Part shown: piece after piece, positions 1 to 8,495 of the stretch
Layout: each line of letters starts with the position of its first letter
Numbering within the stretch: position 1 is the stretch's first letter
Source: an uncultured Lachnospiraceae bacterium
GTDB lineage: Bacteria; Bacillota; Clostridia; Lachnospirales; Lachnospiraceae
Reading direction: 5' to 3'
DNA length: 64,000 nt
NCBI GenBank assembly: GCA_902802515.1
Contig: CADCMM010000002.1
Coordinates: 56,099-120,098, forward strand
Notes under the pieces: model-generated
The model's database searches: none
What the model was told of the DNA's origin: nothing
What the model saw: only the letters and a program-made list of their open reading frames with translations
Made by a program: the position numbers and the translations under genes

Positions 1-246
1 TATGATGCTATTATCGGTGAGACATTCTACCGTTTTGAGACGGAGGGCAGAATGGTCAGCAGCGTGGGTGGCCAGGAAGATGAGGTTTCTTATACATATA
101 CATATGAAGATGGGGTGTTGAAAATATCTTCAGAGGATTTGGAATGTACCGGTACGGTAAAACGCGGTGAGATCCGACTGAAGCTTGGCGAAGAGGGGGA
201 AGCGATTCTTACGGAACAGACGATGGGCGGAGAAGAAAAACGTTGA
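1..246 (+). CDS. C-terminal fragment of an unrecognised protein
   Basis: The frame is open from base 1 to a TGA at 244-246, giving 81 residues of a protein whose start lies outside the window. The visible part is acidic and rich in beta-prone stretches (repeated T/Y-Y-T/E patterns, then LKISSEDLECTGTV), with no membrane segment, Cys motif or catalytic signature. The look is that of a small beta-barrel or lipocalin-like tail often found in secreted Firmicutes proteins, but that is only an impression from composition. No family is recognised. It is followed by a two-hairpin repeat and the minus-strand tRNA terminator. Confidence 0.6.
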   Translation, partial: YDAIIGETFYRFETEGRMVSSVGGQEDEVSYTYTYEDGVLKISSEDLECTGTVKRGEIRLKLGEEGEAILTEQTMGGEEKR

Positions 247-329
247 GCGCCTTCAGCCAGTATTTATGGTGTGATCATGGAGATTTAGATAAGAACAAAA
301 GTGTGCTTTGCGCGCGAAGCTGCGCATCC

Positions 330-379
330 TTTGCCCGAAGGGCTTTCTCGTATAGGAGACAAAGTTTCCTATACGAGAA
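330..379. repeat. Two-hairpin interspersed repeat, copy A
   Basis: A 50-nt block is shared with 22491-22540 with three differences. It holds a small GCCC-GAA-GGGC hairpin followed by a 16-bp hairpin (arms 345-360 and 364-379, loop AAA, one G-T wobble). It lies between the end of the first gene and the tRNA terminator. The intact long stem in this copy and the decayed stem in the other suggest this is the less degenerate of the two. The function is unknown; it resembles REP-type intergenic elements. Confidence 0.75.
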
Positions 380-380
380 C

Positions 381-420
381 AAAAACCAGAAACTTCACTT
401 CTGCAAAGTTTCCGGTTTTT
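381..420 (-). terminator. Rho-independent terminator of tRNA-Arg, possibly bidirectional
   Basis: A 15-bp stem (arms 381-395 and 406-420, one G-T wobble) has A5 on the left and T5 on the right. Read on the minus strand it follows the tRNA by 4 nt and ends in a T run. The symmetric A/T tracts mean it could also stop plus-strand transcription from the partial gene. Confidence 0.8.
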
Positions 421-424
421 CTGC

Positions 425-498
425 CGTGTGCTAGAGGATTCGAACCCCCGACCTTTTGGTCCGTAGCCAAACGCTCTATCCAGCTGAGCTAAGCACAC
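425..498 (-). tRNA. tRNA-Arg (anticodon ACG)
   Basis: Read on the minus strand, the 7-bp acceptor stem pairs GTGTGCT with AGCACAC. The D arm is GCTC/GAGC, the anticodon stem TTTGG/CCAAA encloses loop CTACGGA, and the T arm carries TTCGAAT. The loop places ACG at positions 34-36, so this is the Arg tRNA that reads CGN codons after A34-to-I editing. The discriminator is G and CCA is not encoded. A consensus promoter lies 37 bases upstream and a terminator directly downstream, so it is a single-gene transcript. Confidence 0.95.
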
Positions 499-534
499 AA
501 TTAGTTATCAAATATCCACCTGACAACAGACTAA

Positions 535-563
535 ATCATACAATATCTTTTATTCTTTGTCAA
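535..563 (-). promoter_or_regulatory. Sigma-A promoter of tRNA-Arg
   Basis: On the minus strand TTGACA (563-558) is followed after 17 bases by TATGAT (540-535). The -35 is perfect and the -10 matches 5 of 6, as expected for a strong stable-RNA promoter. Confidence 0.85.
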
Positions 564-574
564 GTACTTTTTTA

Positions 575-707
575 GGGAAGCGCTGATTAAACGCTGATTA
601 AAGCGCTTCCCTCGCGAAAATCGCGGCACGGAGTGCCATTCTACTGCGATTTTCTGCAATCCTGCGGACACATATTTCACTTGGCGAAGTATGAGCCTTA
701 GTGAAAT
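575..707. repeat. Mosaic of three hairpins between the kinase gene and tRNA-Arg
   Basis: The roughly 200-base spacer 499-697 holds the tRNA promoter and then three consecutive inverted repeats. The first is GGGAAGCGCT (575-584) with its complement at 602-611, enclosing a tandem CGCTGATTAA-like repeat. The second pairs GAAAATCGC with GCGATTTTC around an inner GGCAC/GTGCC. The third is ATTTCACT (674-681) with AGTGAAAT (700-707). No T tract follows any of them on the minus strand, so they are not classical terminators. The kinase stop codon (698-700) lies just inside the third hairpin. Confidence 0.6.
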
Positions 708-1555
708 GGCGTACAAAGAAGAAGATCTTGGAGAAGTTCCTTTGCGGTCTGATAGCGCTCATTGGGGACTTTCCTAGTGCATTTTTCTATGATCCTGCGC
801 ACGTTTGGAGAGAATTCACATAGGCTGTCCGGTGAAATATCATACTCTCCGGTAACGCAATAATGCAGCAGGATGCCAACGGAGTAAAGATCACTGCGGA
901 CATCTGCGGTTTGCTTGTAAAAAAACTCCGGCGGAGCGGTGGCCTGTGTACCCATGACCGGTGTATCCGATCTTTTCCTCTTTGGAATATGACATGAAAT
1001 GCCAAGATCAATAAGGTGGCAAATGCCGCCGGCATCTACCACGACATTTTGCGGCTTGACATCACGATGGATCACGGGAGGGGTTAGCGAGTGGAGAAAA
1101 TGGAGCAGCTTTACTACCTGAGTGATATAAAGAAGGGCTTGCCCTTCAGGCAGCCCTGTTTTTTTATAATTTGACTCGCACAATTCTTCCAAAGTATGTC
1201 CCTGAATGTAACTGCGTATAAAGTAATAGGTTCCATTCAGCTCGCCTAATTTTAAGGCTACCGGAAAAACTGCGGTATCCGGCTTGCATTGACGGTTTAT
1301 CAGGTTCAGAATATAATTTTCATTGGTCAGAGCTTCTGTAAATATCGGATCGCAAGCTGTCTTTAACAGAACTTTCTGCCTGGAGGATTTTTGATATAAC
1401 AGGTAGGCGGCCGTCTGATCCGAATATTTGAGGCAGGAAAGTATTTTGTAGTCGAAAGAAAGAGAAACGGGAAGGGAAAGAGAAACTTTCTCAAATTCTT
1501 TGGAAAATTCTGATGAAAGATGCTCTGTCAAAATGGCTCCCGTTTTATGACTCAT
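698..1555 (-). CDS. Cytosolic serine/threonine protein kinase
   Basis: A 285-residue Hanks-type kinase domain without a membrane segment or PASTA repeats, so it should act in the cytosol. Visible motifs are a beta-3 lysine in KVLLK, the catalytic loop HRDVKPQN (about residues 160-167), DLG in place of DFG for magnesium binding, and a PPEF stretch in place of APE. The glycine-rich loop is poorly defined. The ATG overlaps the stop of the upstream helix-turn-helix gene by ATGA and has a GGGAGGAA ribosome site, so the two are translationally coupled. The C-terminal residues PFH and the stop codon are encoded by a hairpin arm of the downstream repeat mosaic. The substrate is unknown; the partner protein is the obvious candidate. 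Confidence 0.88.
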   Translation of the reverse strand: MSHKTGAILTEHLSSEFSKEFEKVSLSLPVSLSFDYKILSCLKYSDQTAAYLLYQKSSRQKVLLKTACDPIFTEALTNENYILNLINRQCKPDTAVFPVALKLGELNGTYYFIRSYIQGHTLEELCESNYKKTGLPEGQALLYITQVVKLLHFLHSLTPPVIHRDVKPQNVVVDAGGICHLIDLGISCHIPKRKRSDTPVMGTQATAPPEFFYKQTADVRSDLYSVGILLHYCVTGEYDISPDSLCEFSPNVRRIIEKCTRKVPNERYQTAKELLQDLLLCTPFH

Positions 1556-2010
1556 GTAGATTCCTCCCGATATAAGGGTGCTTCGTTGAGACTCAGCAGA
1601 AAATCGTTCGTCTGCTGCATAGTGTATTTTTTTTCAATCGCGAAAATAATGGCGGCATCCCTTCGCACTTTTGCGTAGAGTGTGCCCTGATTTGACAGCC
1701 TCAGAAGTTGGTTTGTTTCTGCCAGAGTGGCTTTCATGCACAGACTGATACGAAGTATCATATTCCGCCCGGGCATTTTCTGACCGCTGAGAATGTGATA
1801 AAAGTAGGAACGCTCGATGCCGCTGGCGCTGATGATGCCTTTGGCGGAAAAATGATGTTTTTCCATAGCATCATAAAGATAATGACAGAAGACCGGATCG
1901 TTTGTTACATCGTGATAAAATTTTGTGACATCCGAAAACTGATCGGACTTTTTAATGGCAGATAAAAGCTGTGATGTTGTTATATTGCTCTTTACTGAAG
2001 CATCACTCAA
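1552..2010 (-). CDS. Helix-turn-helix (XRE-like) protein coupled to the kinase
   Basis: A 152-residue protein. Residues around 50-105 (SAKGIISASGIERSYFYHIL, then a GRNMILRISLCM stretch) match the helix-turn-helix pattern of XRE/lambda-repressor regulators. The C-terminal part is an unassigned alpha-helical domain. AGGAGG occupies 2024-2019, leaving no spacing for the GTG at 2019, so the TTG at 2010 with 8-base spacing is the better start. The gene overlaps the kinase by ATGA. It is divergent from the giant secreted protein gene, which suggests it may regulate that gene and be controlled by phosphorylation; this is inference. Confidence 0.78.
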   Translation of the reverse strand: MSDASVKSNITTSQLLSAIKKSDQFSDVTKFYHDVTNDPVFCHYLYDAMEKHHFSAKGIISASGIERSYFYHILSGQKMPGRNMILRISLCMKATLAETNQLLRLSNQGTLYAKVRRDAAIIFAIEKKYTMQQTNDFLLSLNEAPLYREEST

Positions 2011-2064
2011 AATGATCACCTCCTATTTAATCAGTAAGAAACAGAATAAATCGGGGTTAAAACC

Positions 2065-2094
2065 AGTATAACACATGCTGTAAGACTGTGGCAA
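2065..2094 (-). promoter_or_regulatory. Promoter of the HTH-kinase operon
   Basis: On the minus strand TTGCCA (2094-2089), an 18-base spacer and TATACT (2070-2065) precede the AGGAGG of the HTH gene by about 40 bases. Confidence 0.6.
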
Positions 2095-2153
2095 TCTGTT
2101 CATTTTTGCGAAATTAAAAGTCTTCTGTTAGGACACCAATAATTCAGACCGGA

Positions 2154-2162
2154 TGGTATAAT
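2154..2162 (+). promoter_or_regulatory. Extended -10 promoter of the giant secreted protein gene
   Basis: TGG-TATAAT is a perfect extended -10 (TGN plus TATAAT). No convincing -35 lies 17 bases upstream, which fits a promoter that depends on the extended -10 or on an activator. The leader would be about 55 bases. Confidence 0.6.
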
Positions 2163-2227
2163 CTTCATATATATTACCTTTTGTTCTGAAACTTGACGAG
2201 GAATATGCTAAAAGGAGGAAGATGGTT

Positions 2228-5200
2228 ATGAAGAACAGGAAAATGCCGATGTTTATGGCTATGGTCATAACCTGTACGGAGGTGATGGGGTCAGGACTTC
2301 CCGTGTTTGCCAGCGATGAATGGGCATACCAGGAAGAAACATCGGAGATTTCTCTGGAAGACGAGCTGCTGCTGGACGAGGAAGAGGAAACAGAAGAATT
2401 TGAAACGTCTGCGGAGGAGGCTGCTCCTTCGTATACGGAGGAAGCTGTTCAGGATGATGATTCTGCGTTGGCGTGGGACGAGGTTATCATTGATGAGGAA
2501 TCGTTTGAAGAAACGAAAGAGGAAGGTGTGCAGTATCTGGCTGCAGGAGAGTACGTGATTTCATTCAAAGATCTGCGCGGAGATGGGGAAAGCTGGATCT
2601 ACACAGATGGGAAACAGACCCTAAGTCTGGATACGCAGGCTCTGGCTGAGGCGGGAGATTATAAGCTGGAGTGGAAATTCGGATATGCAATAGAAGACGG
2701 CTTTCAGGAACTGGAGCAAGAAGCATTCCTTTCTGTCAGCGAAGATGGCAGTGAGGCTGTTATTGACGGAGCCGGTCTGAAAGAGGCTCTTCCGGAAGGG
2801 CAGGAAGTGATTGAGGTACGCGTCGCCGCTATAGTGGAGGAGGAAGAGGTAGGAAACGCGGCAGTTCAGCTGGAGATGCGTGAGCCGATCTGTGAATATC
2901 AGTTCCCCGAACAGAGTATCACTGTGAATGCCGGGGACAGCTGGGAGTTCAGCGCTTCCCTGACCTGCCATGTGGAAAATGCAGATCATCCTTCCGGTGA
3001 GGATGTTGAAGTGGCTGTTACTGCTGTTTCGACAGAAACAGTAGATGGAGCTGAGGATGCTCTTGTGTGCGAACAGAAGGAGGACGAAAGCGGATGGATC
3101 CTTCGGGCCAATAGCTATGGACATGCGGTTGTTGCTTTGACGTACAACCTTATAGATGACACGCAGAGTGAGGAACCGTACCAGGTTGACGTTTGGATCA
3201 ATGACGATATTTGGAATATGGAACTGGAGAGCAGCTCAGGAAGTTCTTATCTGCTCCAGGCTTCTTCTCTGGATTTGACGGCGAAAATTGATCATAAAGT
3301 TTATGATGAAAGCAACGGTCTTCAGGATGCCGACGCCAATGTGGTATGTGAATGGGAGAGCGACAGTGACGGTTGGGCGGATGCCATTACACTTTTGCAG
3401 GATGAGGAAAACGGGAATATTTGCCATATAGCAGCAAAGGCTGATCTGGAAAACGACAAGGATGTACACATTTTGGTGACAGCCTATCTCCTTGGCGAAG
3501 ATGGAGAAAAACTGTTCAATGAAGAGACCGGCAATTACATTTCAGTGACGACTGGCGATATCCTGCTGCATGTAAGAAAAACATCCTTCAAACTGCAGCC
3601 TGACGAATTAGAAACGTATAGCCTTGAACCAGGCGCAGAAATAGTGGTTTCACCCAAACTTGAGATTACTTATTCCGGGGAAGAAGGCGAAGAAATCACT
3701 GAACCAATGGAGGAAGAGAATATACGTTACCGTTGGGAATGGGATCCGACCGCGGTTGAGATCAAAGATGTCGAGGAGACAGTACTTGGTCAGGAAGAAG
3801 ATGGATCTGATACATATGGAAGCGCCCCGTTTATATTAAAAAAACTGGAGAATGTGCAGACGGTTGTTAAACTGATCGCTGAAGTGCAGGATTCGGAAGG
3901 TACATATAGGGAAGCTGACAGCAAAGAATGGACGCTGGAAGAGTTGGAATACAACATCAGCTTCGAAAATCTGCGGGGAGAAAATTCAACTTGGATATAT
4001 ACGAACGAAACGCAGATTCTTTGTGTGAATACGGAAGAGTTAGCGGATCGGGACAATTATACCCTGGAATGGAAGTTCGGATATTGGAACGATAGTGTTT
4101 TTCAGGAGCTTGATACAGAGAAGGAATTTTATGAAGTAAAAGAGGATCCAAGCGAAGCCATTATTTATGGCAGTATTTTGAAAGAAGCTCTTACCGAAGA
4201 CAACGATGGAATTGATGTGTCTGTGACTGTCAAAGTAAACGGGATCGAAGTCGGCGGAACTTCAACATGGCTCAGCTTGAGAGAACCGGAATATAAATAT
4301 TCTTATGTTCTGAGTCAGCCCGGCGATAATGAAATGCTCTTAGGAGACAGTATCTGGGTCGGAAAATGGGATGCATCCTGTTGGGTAAAAGACCAGTATG
4401 AACCTGAAGGAGCGGATGTAGACCTTGAGATCCAGGGCATTGAGATTACCGGCTTTGAGCGATGGAATGAAGAAGATGGTGCATGGGAAGCAACAGACGA
4501 TGCCATCATCCGACTGGAAGAAGACGAAGATGGAAAAGGCTGGAACCTGGCAGGTCAGGAATATGGGCGAGCGATTGTAACGGTTACTTATAGTCCGATC
4601 AGAGAGGGCATGGATCCGGAAGTTCAGGAAAATCTGTATGTTTTCGTCAACGCAGATGCCTATGATCTGAGTCTGTATTATCAGAATAACTCGGATCAGA
4701 TGCTGCCGGAGAGCCTGATGATGGTAACTACCGGTCTATCACACAGCTGGAAATACAGCGAGTATGATCAGGGCGAAGAGACTGTATATGATTACCGTTT
4801 ACAAATAGAAACAGATGATCAGGGTAATCCCTGTTACGATACGGATGTCATTCGCGCTTCTGTATCAGAGGATGAGCAGGGACTTGTGATCGAATCGCTG
4901 ACCCAGGAAGGCGATACGGATATTCTTGTGAGTTTCAGCTGCCCTGAAATTGATGAGGAAGGAAATCTGACTTACATATCAAAGGGAACCAAAAACGTAC
5001 ATGTTCATGTGACAAATTGTTATTACGTATGGGATCCTGAAGAACTTTTGACAGAAACCGGTGAAATTGTGAACCCGTCTCTGGGGGAACAGCTGAATCT
5101 CGCAGACTATGATCTGCAGGTGTACCGTATTGAAGCGGGAGCGGAAGGACGTGTTCCGGAAGAGAACATCCGTATATGCATTGATTTAAAGAGCCTGGAT

Positions 5201-7801
5201 CAGGATGCATGGAGTGTTTTGGAAGGAACCGAAGATCAGGATATACCTGTACTTTTGCGGACAGGAAACTGGGATACCGATGTGAGAGTGTACGCTGAGA
5301 AAAATGAGGCAGATGAAAATGAGGCGGAGAACTGGGTAGAGTTCACGGACTGGCAGTATCATATTCCTTCAGTAGATTATTATACGGATTTAGAGGTTTC
5401 CTATGGAAGCCGTTGGAATATGTGGATGTTCACAAATGCGCCGCTGACTTTAGCTATGGTTGCGGATGAGCGATTGAAAGATCTTGCCTATAAGACTGAG
5501 TGGGATGTAAAAGTTTATCGGGAAGATGAACTTGTGGATCCGGCAGAGTATGTTTTGTCAGAAGTGAGCGATGACGAAAAGACAATTACATTGACTGCTT
5601 TAGATGGAGATCAGTCTATTCATTTTGAAGTACAGGCTGTGATAAGCTATAATAATCATGAACTTGGACGTCAGGATATTACAATCAACGTGCAGGAACC
5701 TCAATATTTCTATAATTATATTCTTAGCCAGCCCGGCGATAACGAGATGTTGGTTGGGAATAGTATTCTGGTAGGCAGCTCAGATGCTGATTGCTGGGTA
5801 CAGGATCGGTACAACACATGGGGAGGATACGAGCAAGCGGAAATCCAAAGCATCGAAATTGAGGAACAACAAAAATGGAATGAGAAAGAGGGCATTTGGG
5901 AAGCTGCGGATGATGTGATTGTTGCTCTTAACGAGAACGAGAGTGAAACAGGGAAAAGCTGGAACCTGAAAGGGGAAGCGGTTGGACGTGCTTTGTTAAA
6001 AGTAACCTACGCTCCTATCAGAGAAGGCATGGATCCTGTTATCCAAGATGATTTGGAAATTTATGTAAGCAGTGATGTTTACTATTTGACAGTTAATTAT
6101 CCGAATAATTCCGACCAGATGCTGCCGGAAAGTGAAATGGTCGTTACTACCAGTCTGCAGCATAAGTGGAAAGGTGACGATGAAGATGGCGAGGAAGCGG
6201 TTCAGGATTACCGCCTGGAGATTGCCACGGATGAGCTGTATCAAGAACCGTTCTATGACACAAATCTCATTTCAGCTGAAGTGACGGAGGACGGCAAAGG
6301 TATCCAGATCAACTCTTTCAGCAATGGGTGGGATACTACGATCACAGTGAATTATAAGATACCTCAGATGGATCGGGCAGGAAACTATGTGACGGATGAA
6401 ACGGGAGAGATTGTATACCAGCAGGTCGGATCCTATGATGTTTATGTCAATGTGAATTATAATTATAAGAACATCCTGGCAGATCAGATGCTTCTGGGCG
6501 AAGGTGATACGGCTTCTGCCGATGAGATCGGGGCAGTGCTGATGCAGTACGACGCAGAGGAAGGCCAAGACGGCACCGAGATTGAGGCGAAGTTTTATTT
6601 CAGAGGCCTGAGCACTCTTGCATTAGAGTATGGTATTTCTATATCGGAAGACGGAAAAACCCTTACGGTTCCGGAAAATATTTTTGAAACCATGGAAGAA
6701 GATCCGCCGCTGGTTCTTGGATTGACATTGGGAGCCAGATATAACAATAACTGGGACGAAGAAGAAACCTTCGAAGTTTCGTATCCGTTTATTTTGCATC
6801 AGCATCAGTGGACGGACACCAGAACGGAACCGACCTGTACGAAAGCCGGGAGTCATGTTCATACCTGTGAAATCTGCGGAAAGACAGAGACAGAAGTATT
6901 GCCGGCAAAAGGTCATACCCCGGGTGCATGGAAGGTGACAAAAGCAGCTACATGCAGCACAGCCGGCACGCAGACACAGTACTGCAGCGTTTGTAATGTG
7001 GTTCTTGCAACAAAAGCAATTCCGGCTACTGGAAATCACTCCTGGAGCGCATGGAAAGTGACAAAGGCTGCTACGACTACCCAGGGAGGTACCGAGACCA
7101 GAAAATGCTCTGTCTGCGGTAAGATTGAGACAAGAGCCACAGCAAAGCTTCCTTATGATGAGAAGGGTGATCCCAACGATACTACTTCTGTGGCGGGCAC
7201 AGAAAACGCGATCATGAACACCTCCAGTAAAGATGAGGATATCAAAGATTCATCCTACGGTATGCTGCAGGCACAGGCCAAGAAAGTTACCAAGACTGCA
7301 ATCACTATCAAGTGGAATAAGGTCAGCGGTGCTTCCGGATATATCGTATATGGCGCACAATGCGGGCAGAAATCAACGCAGTTGTACAAAGGTACCAAAC
7401 TTACTTACAAGCAGTCAAAGCTTAAAAAGGGCACTTACTATAAGTATACGGTAGTAGCATACAAGGTGGCGAATGGACAGCAGAAGGTGATTGCGTCTTC
7501 CAAGACGCTCCATATCGCTACTGCTGGCGGAAAAGTAGGAAACTATAGTTCCGTTAAGGTAAATAAAAAGAATGTTACGCTCAAAACAAAGAAGACCTTT
7601 AAGATTAAGGCAACAGCAGTGAAATCTTCTGCTAAGCTGAAAGTGAAGAAGCACAGGGCGCTCAAGTACGAATCCTCGAATCCGGCCGTTGCTACGGTCA
7701 GCTCAAAAGGAGTCATCAAAGCCAAGAGCAAGGGTACCTGCACCATCTATGTATATACACAGAATGGTAAATGTGCGAAAATCAAGGTGAAGGTGAAATA
7801 G
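2228..7801 (+). CDS. Giant secreted protein with duplicated Ig-like modules, CxxC repeats, FN3 and BIG2 domains
   Basis: About 1857 residues. AGGAGG at 2213-2218 is 9 bases from the ATG at 2228 and only 3 from the ATG at 2222, so 2228 is chosen. A signal peptide is followed by a very acidic region (to about residue 105). Modules starting with a SFENLRG-like motif occur near residues 107 and 573, and a more diverged one near 1048. Two close repeats starting with LSQPGDNEML lie near 688 and 1160. Near 1525-1640 are three zinc-ribbon-like repeats with CEICGK/CSVCGK pairs. A fibronectin-III-like domain follows (about 1680-1765), then a lysine-rich BIG2 domain. No LPXTG or transmembrane anchor is seen. 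It is probably a surface or extracellular adhesin-like protein; the ligand is unknown. Confidence 0.85.
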   Translation: MKNRKMPMFMAMVITCTEVMGSGLPVFASDEWAYQEETSEISLEDELLLDEEEETEEFETSAEEAAPSYTEEAVQDDDSALAWDEVIIDEESFEETKEEGVQYLAAGEYVISFKDLRGDGESWIYTDGKQTLSLDTQALAEAGDYKLEWKFGYAIEDGFQELEQEAFLSVSEDGSEAVIDGAGLKEALPEGQEVIEVRVAAIVEEEEVGNAAVQLEMREPICEYQFPEQSITVNAGDSWEFSASLTCHVENADHPSGEDVEVAVTAVSTETVDGAEDALVCEQKEDESGWILRANSYGHAVVALTYNLIDDTQSEEPYQVDVWINDDIWNMELESSSGSSYLLQASSLDLTAKIDHKVYDESNGLQDADANVVCEWESDSDGWADAITLLQDEENGNICHIAAKADLENDKDVHILVTAYLLGEDGEKLFNEETGNYISVTTGDILLHVRKTSFKLQPDELETYSLEPGAEIVVSPKLEITYSGEEGEEITEPMEEENIRYRWEWDPTAVEIKDVEETVLGQEEDGSDTYGSAPFILKKLENVQTVVKLIAEVQDSEGTYREADSKEWTLEELEYNISFENLRGENSTWIYTNETQILCVNTEELADRDNYTLEWKFGYWNDSVFQELDTEKEFYEVKEDPSEAIIYGSILKEALTEDNDGIDVSVTVKVNGIEVGGTSTWLSLREPEYKYSYVLSQPGDNEMLLGDSIWVGKWDASCWVKDQYEPEGADVDLEIQGIEITGFERWNEEDGAWEATDDAIIRLEEDEDGKGWNLAGQEYGRAIVTVTYSPIREGMDPEVQENLYVFVNADAYDLSLYYQNNSDQMLPESLMMVTTGLSHSWKYSEYDQGEETVYDYRLQIETDDQGNPCYDTDVIRASVSEDEQGLVIESLTQEGDTDILVSFSCPEIDEEGNLTYISKGTKNVHVHVTNCYYVWDPEELLTETGEIVNPSLGEQLNLADYDLQVYRIEAGAEGRVPEENIRICIDLKSLDQDAWSVLEGTEDQDIPVLLRTGNWDTDVRVYAEKNEADENEAENWVEFTDWQYHIPSVDYYTDLEVSYGSRWNMWMFTNAPLTLAMVADERLKDLAYKTEWDVKVYREDELVDPAEYVLSEVSDDEKTITLTALDGDQSIHFEVQAVISYNNHELGRQDITINVQEPQYFYNYILSQPGDNEMLVGNSILVGSSDADCWVQDRYNTWGGYEQAEIQSIEIEEQQKWNEKEGIWEAADDVIVALNENESETGKSWNLKGEAVGRALLKVTYAPIREGMDPVIQDDLEIYVSSDVYYLTVNYPNNSDQMLPESEMVVTTSLQHKWKGDDEDGEEAVQDYRLEIATDELYQEPFYDTNLISAEVTEDGKGIQINSFSNGWDTTITVNYKIPQMDRAGNYVTDETGEIVYQQVGSYDVYVNVNYNYKNILADQMLLGEGDTASADEIGAVLMQYDAEEGQDGTEIEAKFYFRGLSTLALEYGISISEDGKTLTVPENIFETMEEDPPLVLGLTLGARYNNNWDEEETFEVSYPFILHQHQWTDTRTEPTCTKAGSHVHTCEICGKTETEVLPAKGHTPGAWKVTKAATCSTAGTQTQYCSVCNVVLATKAIPATGNHSWSAWKVTKAATTTQGGTETRKCSVCGKIETRATAKLPYDEKGDPNDTTSVAGTENAIMNTSSKDEDIKDSSYGMLQAQAKKVTKTAITIKWNKVSGASGYIVYGAQCGQKSTQLYKGTKLTYKQSKLKKGTYYKYTVVAYKVANGQQKVIASSKTLHIATAGGKVGNYSSVKVNKKNVTLKTKKTFKIKATAVKSSAKLKVKKHRALKYESSNPAVATVSSKGVIKAKSKGTCTIYVYTQNGKCAKIKVKVK
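4291..6240 (+). repeat. Intragenic duplication within the secreted protein gene
   Basis: The segment from about 4291 to 4830 recurs at about 5704 to 6240. It preserves landmarks such as QPGDNEML, APIREGMDP/SPIREGMDP, NNSDQMLPES and DYRL at the same spacing. Divergence is high enough that the copies are old and unlikely to be an assembly artefact. Confidence 0.8.
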
Positions 7802-7823
7802 TCTTCTGAAACAAAAGGTTAGG

Positions 7824-7860
7824 GAATCCCCGGACGCCGGAAACGGTGTGCCGGGGATTC
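7824..7860 (+). terminator. Hairpin terminator after the secreted protein gene
   Basis: GAATCCCCGG (7824-7833) pairs with CCGGGGATTC (7851-7860), and one further wobble pair is possible. The stem is strong but only a weak T-containing tract follows, so termination may be inefficient. Confidence 0.6.
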
Positions 7861-7880
7861 CTGATGTTCACACATTTTAG

Positions 7881-7909
7881 TTGCGAAAACCAAAGGAGAA
7901 TGCTATACT
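7881..7909 (+). promoter_or_regulatory. Promoter of apt-rel
   Basis: TTGCGA, 17 bases, then TATACT, about 45 bases before the apt start. Confidence 0.7.
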
Positions 7910-7954
7910 ATAAGTTAGTTTTTTGCATAAATGGCTTATAAAGGAGCGTTTAAA

Positions 7955-8482
7955 ATGAAAAAATTAGAAGAATACGTAAGAAGTATTCCGGATTTTCCGG
8001 AACCGGGAATTATTTTCCGAGATGTTACCAGCGTTCTTCAGGACGCAGATGGATTGCATTTGGCGATTGATGGTATAATGGAAAAGATTGGGGACGGGGA
8101 TGATGTGGATGTCATTGTCGGTACCGAATCCCGCGGATTTGTATTTGGCATGCCGGTGGCTTACAATCTTCATAAGCCTTTTGTGATGGTACGCAAAAAA
8201 GGTAAGCTGCCCTGTGAGACAATTTCCCGGGAGTATGCTCTGGAGTACGGCACTGCAACCATCGAGATGCACAAGGATTCCATCAAACCCGGGCAGAGGG
8301 TAGTGGTGATCGATGACCTTATCGCTACAGGGGGGACCATTGAGGCAGCGGTAAAAATGATTGAGGAATTGGGCGGCAAGGTTGTGAAAATCGTGTTCCT
8401 CATGGAACTAGCCGGCTTGAAAGGCCGCGAAAGACTGAAAGATTATGATGTAGAATCTGTGATATGCTACGAAGGAAAATAG
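7955..8482 (+). CDS. apt: Adenine phosphoribosyltransferase
   Basis: A 175-residue purine-salvage enzyme that converts adenine and PRPP to AMP in the cytosol. The N-terminal YVRSIPDFPEPGI is characteristic of the family, and the PRPP-binding loop VVVIDDLIATGGT lies near residues 115-127. The start at 7955 has AAAGGAG 8 bases upstream; the earlier in-frame ATG at 7931 overlaps the leader and has no ribosome site. The (p)ppGpp synthetase gene follows after 13 bases. This apt-rel order is common in Firmicutes and links purine salvage with the stringent response. Confidence 0.96.
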   Translation: MKKLEEYVRSIPDFPEPGIIFRDVTSVLQDADGLHLAIDGIMEKIGDGDDVDVIVGTESRGFVFGMPVAYNLHKPFVMVRKKGKLPCETISREYALEYGTATIEMHKDSIKPGQRVVVIDDLIATGGTIEAAVKMIEELGGKVVKIVFLMELAGLKGRERLKDYDVESVICYEGK

Positions 8483-8495
8483 GAGTTTTTGATTT

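Noticed and set aside
253..498. 81-codon minus-strand frame across the tRNA
   Set aside because: It overlaps the tRNA-Arg and its terminator, and the peptide is a tRNA translation artefact.
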